This document shows positions 7,774 to 15,334 of a stretch of 57,389 nt of DNA, in pieces. The stretch's first letter is position 1, and every line of letters starts with the position of its first letter. Source of the DNA: Verrucomicrobiota bacterium (lineage in GTDB: Bacteria; Verrucomicrobiota; Lentisphaeria; JABSQK01; JAJFLO01); NCBI GenBank assembly GCA_021772615.1, contig JAJFLQ010000058.1:1-57389 (forward strand). The letters are read 5' to 3'. The notes under the pieces are model-generated. The model saw only the letters and a list, made by a program, of their open reading frames with translations. It was not told the origin of the DNA and searched no databases. The position numbers and the translations under genes are program-made.

Positions 7774-9865
7774 CACTTCCCATCTGTTTCTCGAAGGCTT
7801 GCCGGATCAGCCCCATGACGTACGGTAGCGCCTCAATGCTTGAAAATCCCACCTCGACGTCGCCATTTCCCCAACGACCGACGTTGGTGATATCTTTTGC
7901 CAGTCCTTTAGGGTCGTGCAGTTCGTGGAATGAAAGGTTCAACGAAAGGCGCAATCGCTTCGCCTGAGGCACCACATCGACAAAGTTCGTCTCCGCCTTG
8001 TAGGCGATGTAAAGCTTCAAAATTTCCTCGCTGACACATGGATCCAGTGCAAGCACCTCGCGATGCAATGCTTCGAACAAGGTCAATGAGAGTCCCGCGG
8101 CGGCCAGATATTTGTGATCGTCGATGCTATACCCTGCTGATCGGGATAGCTTCGCGGGCCGGTATGCTTCAAGTATTTCGTCAGACAATACGGGAATAGG
8201 CCATACTCTCGCTGCCAAATTGGCAAGCCTCCGGGCACGCGACTGGATTGCCGCCTCATCGAAGGTTTCGAGCGTGCCGAGGCCTTCGTTTAATCGCAAG
8301 GGGCTTTCCCGGAATCCACCCTTCATGTCGCGCTTTTCTTCAAACAGACGGTCGCTGTACTCCGTGTTATAGCCGGTGAGTGTGAGATTTCCGAGCGTGT
8401 GCAGCCATGTTTCATGAATCCGCTGCCATTCAGGTCCAAGGCTGTCCTGCCACTTTTTTGAGAGATTGGGGTTTTGCGGCAAGATATGCTCAATGGTGTA
8501 GTCATCGACGGGTACGCGTTCCTTGCGGTCGTGATTCTCGAGCCGGCGTAACCAGTAGGAGCGCCGCGGGAAGTTGTAAAGGTCGCGAACACCAAGCTCA
8601 TGCTTGAATTCCTCATCCCCGGGAAAGCGGCGATAAGATGGAAGGGTCAGCATATGCGCTTGAATGCTCTCAAGATACCGATCCTTCCGCAATGCGCGCT
8701 GGAATGTGGCGAAGGTCTTGTTCAGCGAGTTGGTCGGAATCGTACACACCGCGCGACGAAAAACGTATGCTTCGACCAAACGAATGACGTTCATAAAGTC
8801 ACCCTGGCCAAGAATTCTGGTGTCGTAGTCTCTGTACAGCTCAAGCAGGAATGGGTAGGCGACATCAACTTTAAGTTCACGGAGGTCTCTGAAACCAGCG
8901 TTCAGGTCGGGGTCCCGCTCCTGGCCCAGTGCCATAGCCACGTAGTAACTCGCATAAATATGGATGTTGGCCACCAAGGCGTCCACACCAAGATCAACCA
9001 TTTCCGGATCTCGCGCAAACGCCTTGAACGCCTCGTAAACCGCCCGAACATTGGGAATGTCGCCGGTTTTTAGCGTGAGGTAATGGCGCATAAAGCGATC
9101 GAAATGCATTCCGTACGCCTCTTGGCCGAACGCAACCTCCATCGGGCGCCAATGATCCTGGTAGATCCGTGTTTGATGCGTCGGTTCAAGCCCCATGAGA
9201 ATGAAATTGCGGATCAGGTCGGCCTGGCTCAATTCGCGACCGGTGGAATTCATACTCTCAAAGATCAGCTGGGGATTGTCCTGATCACGGCTTAAGGCGA
9301 TGTCCACGATTATTAGCTTCGCCAACCCTTTGCATAGCAGCGTCAGATCCGACCCCATTGCTTCGATTTGATCCGAAAAGAATTCGAAATTTTCCGCGAT
9401 GCGAAGGGAAAATTCAGCAGGCAATGGCTTCTGCTGGACCAGTGCCAGCAGCGTATCCTTGTCCGTCTGCGTAAGGATCAACTTGAAGCCGCGATCTCCA
9501 TCCTCGAGATCGTTCAGCAGATAATAATTTCGTAGTTTCCTGGGCGAGAATCCTGCAAACGGTTCAGATGCGCCCAGTGCTCGCGCCAGCGCTTCGATGA
9601 TCAACATCACCGTCGTGAGGCGCTGCTGGCCGTCGATCACCAGCAATGGAGATTGACTGGAGACCTGATATAGCCCCTCTTCAATGTAGACAATGGAACC
9701 AACAAAGTGTGCAGAGATGGCACCGTTTCTGCCTGTTCGTAGAACATCGTCCCAGAGTTGCTGACATTCCCGCTCCGTCCAGCTATAGGTTCTCTGGTAG
9801 ATTGGGATGACGAACTGCGGGGATTTCTTGAGAAACTCCAGAAACCTCGCTTCGGTAGCCTTCAT
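7760..9865 (-). CDS. gmrSD: GmrSD-type restriction endonuclease (DUF262 + DUF1524)
   Basis: This 701-residue single-chain enzyme belongs to the GmrSD family of type IV, modification-dependent restriction systems. The N-terminal DUF262 domain, a ParB-like nucleotidase fold, shows PIYQRTYSW near the start, then the hallmark IDGQQRLTT and FESMNSTGRELS. The C-terminal DUF1524 domain, a His-Me/HNH-type nuclease, shows YTIEHILPQNP and HTLGNLTLTGYN. The last ~140 residues look like the DUF5655-type tail often found on these proteins. I place the start at 9865 rather than at the upstream in-frame codon at 9976: the ATG here follows a G-rich ribosome binding site (GGGGGG, 7-nt spacer), and DUF262 proteins normally begin just before the PIYQR motif. 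It lies 142 bp upstream of the drmD leader on the same strand, as usual for clustered defence genes. Confidence 0.85.
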   Translation of the reverse strand: MKATEARFLEFLKKSPQFVIPIYQRTYSWTERECQQLWDDVLRTGRNGAISAHFVGSIVYIEEGLYQVSSQSPLLVIDGQQRLTTVMLIIEALARALGASEPFAGFSPRKLRNYYLLNDLEDGDRGFKLILTQTDKDTLLALVQQKPLPAEFSLRIAENFEFFSDQIEAMGSDLTLLCKGLAKLIIVDIALSRDQDNPQLIFESMNSTGRELSQADLIRNFILMGLEPTHQTRIYQDHWRPMEVAFGQEAYGMHFDRFMRHYLTLKTGDIPNVRAVYEAFKAFARDPEMVDLGVDALVANIHIYASYYVAMALGQERDPDLNAGFRDLRELKVDVAYPFLLELYRDYDTRILGQGDFMNVIRLVEAYVFRRAVCTIPTNSLNKTFATFQRALRKDRYLESIQAHMLTLPSYRRFPGDEEFKHELGVRDLYNFPRRSYWLRRLENHDRKERVPVDDYTIEHILPQNPNLSKKWQDSLGPEWQRIHETWLHTLGNLTLTGYNTEYSDRLFEEKRDMKGGFRESPLRLNEGLGTLETFDEAAIQSRARRLANLAARVWPIPVLSDEILEAYRPAKLSRSAGYSIDDHKYLAAAGLSLTLFEALHREVLALDPCVSEEILKLYIAYKAETNFVDVVPQAKRLRLSLNLSFHELHDPKGLAKDITNVGRWGNGDVEVGFSSIEALPYVMGLIRQAFEKQMGSDDTT

Positions 9866-9926
9866 CGTAATGCCCCCCGAAATGTAAACCGGTAATAACC
9901 GTCTCCACGTCGTTCCACGGATTAAT

Positions 9927-9952
9927 TTGCCACGCACGGGCTGCGGTGGCAA
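9927..9952. promoter_or_regulatory. 7-bp inverted repeat upstream of the GmrSD gene
   Basis: TTGCCAC at 9927-9933 is repeated inverted at 9946-9952 with a 12-nt spacer. It lies about 60-90 nt upstream of the GmrSD start, where an operator could sit. No regulator gene is nearby and I could not place convincing -35/-10 boxes, so the role is a guess. Confidence 0.25.
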
Positions 9953-10052
9953 GGCCGCGCTTATGATAAATACCAAGCCCAGTGCTGCGCACTACATCAT
10001 GACGCCTGCCAAGTGCGCCAAGAGTTTTTGTAGAAATCTATTCGAAGCGAAA

Positions 10053-10098
10053 TGTCCTGAAAAGGGACAAAGAAAGTGCAATGCTTGGTGCCAGGCAC
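10053..10098. repeat. paired small palindromes (REP-like)
   Basis: Two hairpins lie 18 nt apart: TGTCC/GGACA at 10053-10069 and GTGCC-A-GGCAC at 10088-10098, within GGTGCCAGGCAC. The GTGCCAGGCAC core resembles short repeated extragenic palindromes of many Gram-negative genomes. Only one copy is in the window, so dispersal cannot be shown here. Confidence 0.35.
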
Positions 10099-10411
10099 GC
10101 TTATGTCATTCGGAACTAGGCAATTACAGTGTTAATATCTAAATAAAAACAAATTAAGATTTTTTATGTCATATTTGTTACACATCAAATTGTAATCGTT
10201 AAGCTCATGCCCGCAGGCAGGGCACGTGTCGCGGATATCCGGTGTCAGGCTGGATTTGTCCCGCTCCGAAGCACACAGCGTAGTAGCAACGCTGTCTGGC
10301 TTGGCCGGAAATGCTGCTTGTCGACCCAGCTTAACGGTTACCATTTGTTGATGCTGTTTTTTTACGGTGCTGCAGTCGCCGCCAATTTGCTCTTGGCCCG
10401 TTGTTGACTGA

Positions 10412-10467
10412 GATTGCGTGCAGTCCGGGACTGAGCTGCGATTGCGTGCAGTCCGGGGCTGAGCTGC
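10412..10467. repeat. 28-bp tandem duplication downstream of the exoprotein operon
   Basis: A 28-nt unit (10412-10439) is repeated immediately (10440-10467) with one difference, and a third copy begins (GATTGC) at 10468. The first unit contains the palindrome CAGTCC-G-GGACTG. It lies 50-105 nt past the last stop codon of the operon, so it could form a 3'-end stem-loop, though no T-run follows. Confidence 0.65.
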
Positions 10468-10516
10468 GATTGCTCATCTGCGCGTGCGCTCATCGTGCCG
10501 GTTGGCGCTCTGTGAA

Positions 10517-13500
10517 TTACTCGCCGCCGAGTTGTACCGATTGCGATGCACCATCCGGAATGTGCAGCCAATAGCCGTTCATTTCCGTAAAATTCTGCAC
10601 CTGACGGAATGCGCCGTTGTACCAGTTCCAGGCCGACGTGTTCGGCGGGACCGCAATGCCTGCGTTTACAACACCGACCAAATGCCAACCGGGGTCAAGA
10701 ATCTGATCTGTGATCGGGTCCCGGAATCCGTTGATGACTATCGGGCAACCGACTTTCGTTCGACAATACACCCATACCCCCTCCTTCGTTGTGATCGTCT
10801 CCGTCCGCATCCATTGTTGGCGATCGGGCCCGCCCCAGCGCCATCCCGTATCAATACCGGCATCGGCAAGCAGGACGGCGATGTCGTCACTTACGGTGCG
10901 CAAAGATACGGCGAGCAGGCTCCATCCGTGATCGAGTTGCCGGATCCTCATCTGTGGTGTCGGATCCACAACGGTAACGACGACAGTCGCCGTGCTCTGC
11001 TCGCCAGTGCTGTCACGTATCGTATAGGTAAACTGATCCTGACCGATGAAGCTGGCACCTGAGGTATATAGAATGGCGTCGTCGCCATTGTCTGTGGCGG
11101 TTCCGTTTGCCGGTGATCCGATGCCGGCAAGGACGATGGCGTCGCCATCGGGATCGCTGTCGTTGGCCAGTACCGCGATGGCCACGCTGCCACCGGATAG
11201 TACGACTGCCGAATCGTTCACGGCAGATGGAGGATCGGCTGCCGGCTCGACGGTAATCGAGACAAGGGCCGGCGCTGACACGCCGCCGTCGTCGTCGGTG
11301 ACTGTATATCGAAAATTGTCGACGCCGTGGTAATCGGGAGCGGGAGTGTAAAGCACGGCGCCGTTTCCATCCGGCGCGGTCGTACCGTGATCCGCTGGCT
11401 GAAAAATGACGATGGACACGGGATCAAGCGCGCCGTCGGCGTCCGAGTCGTTGGTCAAAACCGATATCAGGATTGCCGTATCTTCGCAACCGATGCGATC
11501 ATCGTCGCCGGCAAAGGGGAGATCATTGACCTCGTTGAATGTGATCGTCGCCGGCTGCGGCCCCGCGGTTCGGCCCTGCGAATCGGTGACCGTGACGGCA
11601 TAGCCGGCGGTGATGTCGCTGCCGTCGTGGACAAAGCGTATCTCGTTATTGCTCACCTGAAATAACGGAAACGCCGTTACCGGGGTACCCGGGTTCTGCA
11701 CCGTTTCAAAGCGACCTCGAACACTATTTGAGATGACGATCATCAGCGTTCCATTGATGTCTTCGATGTCCGTTGCGGCGAGATTCTCTGTACCGATGAT
11801 CACCGAACCGCCTTCGAACACCGTAAGCTGGTTGTTCATGAGCTGTGGGGGATTATTGCCCGAATTAAAAAAGACTCGGGCCGCATCCGTGTGCTCCAGC
11901 TGTTCGTCGGTGACGCGCAACGTATATGCAGGCGGCGCAGCCCCTCCGTCATGACGAAACTGCACCAGCCCGCTGTTGATGTCCGCTTGACTGAAGGTCG
12001 CGATTTCCTGAAGCGTCACGGTTGATTCGAAGCTGCCGCCGCTGACCGTTTCAACGGTGTACGCCAATTCATTCGCAGTATTGTCGTGATCAATGGCAAG
12101 AAGGATTCTGTCGTCCAGCACGACCGTACCGCCTCCGCTGATGCCGATGGTATTGACCACGACCGTTGGTCGCTCATTCACATTGTCAACGACAAGTACG
12201 AATGTCCTGGTGATCGACAACGCCGGTGAGCCGTTGTCCGTAGCCGTAATGCTAAACCTGACGGATGATTCCGACTCGTGGTCCAGGACCTGGTCGGCCT
12301 TTAATCGCAGCATGTCGTTAATCACATCGAAGCGGGCGTCGGTAATGGTGAAGAGGTGACTGTCCATGGTTTCCTCATCGCTTACCGATACCTGACCGAC
12401 GACGGCGCCTGTCTCGTTCTCGTTTACCAGATGATTATCCAGAGAAATGTCGGTTGGACTGCCGTTCCGGCCCTGTACGTCGACGGTCGTGACCGCATCT
12501 GCCGTCGTACCGCTGTCGTCAGAGACCGTGTAGCTGAACGTGTCGGTGAGCGTGTCCGTCGCGGTCATCGCCTGTAACTCCGGTGATGCCGTCGGGTCAT
12601 ATTGAAACGCTCCGTTTGCAGTGATTGTAACGACCGCGCCGCGACTGCTGACGGCGGTCCAGCCAGTCACGGAAAGGGTATCGCTGCCATCGGCGTCGGT
12701 GTCGTTGGCCAAAACTCCCGGTGCAACGACTGCCAATACTTTGTCCTCGCTTGTCCGCGCGCTATCCGGATTTGCTATGGGCGGGTCGTCAACGGGCGAT
12801 ACGATCAAGTTAAACGCTTGGGGCGAGGCACTGTAATACAACACGTTTGTCCCATTCCAGTCGAATGAATCTGTACCGTTGAAATTGGCGGTAGGTTCAT
12901 ATCTCAACCGCTCGATATCGCCTGCTTCGATTTCATCACCGATCACCAATTGTTCCGCGTCGATTGTCAGGACACCGTGTTCCGGCAGCGAGACGAAACG
13001 TACATAGCGAAGCGGTCTGCCGTCCGGGTCGCTGAAGCCGGCTGTGAAGTCCGTGTCGTTGAACGTATAGGCCGCGTCCTCGATCATCGGTGCGGACACG
13101 GTGGTCAGAACCGGTTCCCGGATGTCGGCAACGAAGACTTCGATATCATCAACGTAAAAACCCGGACGCTGCGTATCGCTATCCGCGCGCAAAAGATACC
13201 GGATGCGGAATGTGTCGGTGAGAGAATTATCTCCCAAAGGCACAAGTTGCTGCATCCACATCGGACTCGCAGGACCGGATACGTCGCCCGCAACATCGCC
13301 CCAGGTCACAGCGTTGTCATGGCTGACTTCAACGGAGGCAAAATCGAAGTCCTGCTCCGTATCAATAGATTGTTGCCAGGCAACCAATACACTGGTGTTC
13401 GCATGCCCGCTAAGATCCAGAACGGGGGAGGTCAGGATCGCATCGGCGTTCGGGCTATAGGCGCCGTCCAGGTTTGTTGCCCAGACGCTTGGCGGGGAGA

Positions 13501-14215
13501 AGGCTGCGCCGGGTCCAGACGTTGGCGTACCCCATTCCCAATCAGTTGTCCCGGATGCCAGAAAAGCGCCATCGTCGTTGTCAAATGTCTCTGCGTAAAC
13601 GCGCTCTACGGATATCGCTTCAATAGTAACGTCATCAACATAAAATCCCGGCGCCGTGTCTGACTCGTCGCTGGAGAATGTAAAACGCAGCCGAAAGTCA
13701 GTGACCGCATAGCGCTGGTTGAGAATCACCACTTGCCGTGTCCACCGGCTGCTGAAGATACCGCTCATGCCGACGGTTGCCGATTGCCACGTGCTGCCGC
13801 CGTCGTCACTAACCTCCAGACCAGCAATATCGAAATCGAATTCAGTGACCAGGTATTGCCACCATGACAGTACATGCAACGTCCCGGCATCGGCACGTAA
13901 ATCGATGCCCGGCGATATCAACACGCCGTCCTCATTGTCACTGTAATCGCCAATAAGTCCCGTACCCCAGGCTTTGGGGAGCGAGTGGGCCTGACCGGGG
14001 CCGCTCGTGACCTCGCCCCAGGACCACGAACCAACGCCGCCTGGTTCATAGCCGCCATTTGTCGTGTTGAACTGCTCCTCGTAAACGATCTCGCCGCGCA
14101 CTGGAACAGCAAGCAGACTGCCGCAAACCAGCAACAACGCAGACATTCTGCTGCATCCGCTGCGCGTACCTTGAGAACCGGTTGATTTTTTCTCTGTGAT
14201 AGACGCTTTCATCAT
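10517..14215 (-). CDS. secreted cadherin-like repeat protein with paired C-terminal GW/GYW module
   Basis: This is an exported protein of 1232 residues. A signal peptide ends near VPVRGE (about residues 36-42). Two tandem jelly-roll-like domains of the MAM/choice-of-anchor kind follow (about 43-205 and 206-365), each ending in PGFYVDD. Then come cadherin-like, CSPG-like and Ig-like repeats with ND(S/T)DADG calcium-binding signatures (about 370-1085). The last ~140 residues are two related units, GWSLLAV...GVWVY (from about 1095) and GWHLVGV...NGYWLHI (1174-1218). Such repeats usually build calcium-stiffened adhesive stalks. The gene is last in the operon, 2 nt after the prolyl isomerase stop. 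Ligand and anchoring are unknown; no LPXTG, PEP-CTERM or type IX signal is seen at the C-terminus. Confidence 0.8.
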   Translation of the reverse strand: MMKASITEKKSTGSQGTRSGCSRMSALLLVCGSLLAVPVRGEIVYEEQFNTTNGGYEPGGVGSWSWGEVTSGPGQAHSLPKAWGTGLIGDYSDNEDGVLISPGIDLRADAGTLHVLSWWQYLVTEFDFDIAGLEVSDDGGSTWQSATVGMSGIFSSRWTRQVVILNQRYAVTDFRLRFTFSSDESDTAPGFYVDDVTIEAISVERVYAETFDNDDGAFLASGTTDWEWGTPTSGPGAAFSPPSVWATNLDGAYSPNADAILTSPVLDLSGHANTSVLVAWQQSIDTEQDFDFASVEVSHDNAVTWGDVAGDVSGPASPMWMQQLVPLGDNSLTDTFRIRYLLRADSDTQRPGFYVDDIEVFVADIREPVLTTVSAPMIEDAAYTFNDTDFTAGFSDPDGRPLRYVRFVSLPEHGVLTIDAEQLVIGDEIEAGDIERLRYEPTANFNGTDSFDWNGTNVLYYSASPQAFNLIVSPVDDPPIANPDSARTSEDKVLAVVAPGVLANDTDADGSDTLSVTGWTAVSSRGAVVTITANGAFQYDPTASPELQAMTATDTLTDTFSYTVSDDSGTTADAVTTVDVQGRNGSPTDISLDNHLVNENETGAVVGQVSVSDEETMDSHLFTITDARFDVINDMLRLKADQVLDHESESSVRFSITATDNGSPALSITRTFVLVVDNVNERPTVVVNTIGISGGGTVVLDDRILLAIDHDNTANELAYTVETVSGGSFESTVTLQEIATFSQADINSGLVQFRHDGGAAPPAYTLRVTDEQLEHTDAARVFFNSGNNPPQLMNNQLTVFEGGSVIIGTENLAATDIEDINGTLMIVISNSVRGRFETVQNPGTPVTAFPLFQVSNNEIRFVHDGSDITAGYAVTVTDSQGRTAGPQPATITFNEVNDLPFAGDDDRIGCEDTAILISVLTNDSDADGALDPVSIVIFQPADHGTTAPDGNGAVLYTPAPDYHGVDNFRYTVTDDDGGVSAPALVSITVEPAADPPSAVNDSAVVLSGGSVAIAVLANDSDPDGDAIVLAGIGSPANGTATDNGDDAILYTSGASFIGQDQFTYTIRDSTGEQSTATVVVTVVDPTPQMRIRQLDHGWSLLAVSLRTVSDDIAVLLADAGIDTGWRWGGPDRQQWMRTETITTKEGVWVYCRTKVGCPIVINGFRDPITDQILDPGWHLVGVVNAGIAVPPNTSAWNWYNGAFRQVQNFTEMNGYWLHIPDGASQSVQLGGE

Positions 14216-14217
14216 TG

Positions 14218-15249
14218 TTACGGCATTGACGGCGGACCCGATGCAACCGTTGGTTTCGAAGGCACAGGAATACGATCATAAGCCTCCTGATAGATCACAA
14301 CAGGTACTTTCTCCCGTATCTCCTGTGCAAATGCTTCCTCAATGACACGCCGTTTTTCGGCGATCAGGCGCTTGCGAATCACGCCCGTCACGTCGGCGAG
14401 AGGCGTGAACTGTTCCTCTCGAAATGCCATACGCCGGAGCAGGTAACCGTGACCGTCCGCCACGATCGGGTCGCTCACGTCCCCGTCCGCCTCCAGCACT
14501 CGCGCCGTGTCCAGTGCAGAGGCGTGTATTTGAACGTGCCCACGATCGAGATCGACCCACCCGACATCACCGCCTTTGTATCGCGTCGCCTGATATTCCG
14601 AGAATGAAATCGCCAGCTCACCGAACCCTGTGGCCTCCACAGGCAAGGTCGAAACCAACGCTCTTGCCTGCGTGAGTTTCGCGATAACGTCATTGTCGTC
14701 ACCGTTGCGGATGCGCAGCTTCAGTACAGCGAGACGCATCGCAGGCGGGCGTCTGTACCGATGACGCTCAAGATCATACGCTGCGGCAATCTCCCCATCT
14801 GTTAGGTCGACATCCGCGAGGCGGGGTTCGAGCATTGTCGCGCGTAGACGGCCGATGAGCAAATTCCGTTGCATGCGGCGAAATTCCGGGTCATGCTGCA
14901 GTTCCAATGTCTCTGCATACGCCGCCATGGTTTCGTCACGTACCAGCTTATCCAGTAGCCGCACTCGATCGACACCGGTTGAACCGGCGAGACGTCGAGC
15001 AGCAAATTCCACGTCGGTGCGTTGTATTTGCCGCCCGCCGACCTCTGCTATCACGTTCGGATCCTGCGTTGCTTCCGGCGGCGGCGAATCTCGCTTACAA
15101 CCGGCACCGGAAAATAGCAGTACAATTCCAAGACACGCTGCTACGCCCCGACGGCACGCGCAACGCTGTCGAGACCGGTAAAGTGAATCGTATAGTCCAA
15201 TGCTGATTTTCACAGTAGGCATAAACCATAACATACGCGGTTTTTCCAT
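14218..15249 (-). CDS. parvulin-type peptidyl-prolyl isomerase lipoprotein (PpiC/SurA-like)
   Basis: This is a periplasmic folding catalyst. The N-terminus is basic and hydrophobic and ends in a lipobox, FSGAGC, so the mature protein should begin as a lipidated cysteine. A SurA/PpiC-like helical chaperone part follows (IAEVGGRQIQ, then DKLVRDETM and the region to DGEIAAAYD). The rotamase domain carries RYKGGDVGWVDL and DGHGYLLRR. The start is uncertain: an in-frame TTG exists at 15297, but ATGs at 15249, 15234 and 15222 all keep the signal, and none has a strong ribosome binding site. It lies between two exoprotein genes, 2 nt from the next, so it very probably serves their passage through the periplasm. 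Length and domain order are normal for the family. Confidence 0.8.
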   Translation of the reverse strand: MEKPRMLWFMPTVKISIGLYDSLYRSRQRCACRRGVAACLGIVLLFSGAGCKRDSPPPEATQDPNVIAEVGGRQIQRTDVEFAARRLAGSTGVDRVRLLDKLVRDETMAAYAETLELQHDPEFRRMQRNLLIGRLRATMLEPRLADVDLTDGEIAAAYDLERHRYRRPPAMRLAVLKLRIRNGDDNDVIAKLTQARALVSTLPVEATGFGELAISFSEYQATRYKGGDVGWVDLDRGHVQIHASALDTARVLEADGDVSDPIVADGHGYLLRRMAFREEQFTPLADVTGVIRKRLIAEKRRVIEEAFAQEIREKVPVVIYQEAYDRIPVPSKPTVASGPPSMP

Positions 15250-15334
15250 GTCGGCCAGAATCAGGAGTCGTCGTGTCGGCAACAACAGAGCTGGCAACAG
15301 TCGCCGTGAGCAGGGCGCGTTCGTAAGGAAACGA

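Larger units (their letters stand above)
9866..10516. other. intergenic stretch between defence island and exoprotein operon
   Basis: There is no convincing gene in about 650 bp. It holds the presumed GmrSD promoter region, two small hairpins (10053-10098), a distinctly AT-rich patch (about 10125-10200) in otherwise GC-rich DNA, and a duplicated 28-bp unit (10412-10467). A 70-codon minus-strand frame (10132-10344) contains one CPACG pair but no second zinc-binding pair; I do not accept it as a gene. The composition break suggests a junction between separately acquired segments. Confidence 0.5.

Noticed and set aside
10132..10344. 70-codon minus-strand frame with CPACGHEL, a possible zinc ribbon
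   Set aside because: Only one CxxC pair is followed by a single Cys; there is no ribosome binding site, and the end runs into AT-rich DNA. It is at most a remnant.
7621..10516. intrinsic terminators after the GmrSD and exoprotein genes
   Set aside because: The hairpins found are not followed by T-runs on the transcribed strand, so I do not call terminators.
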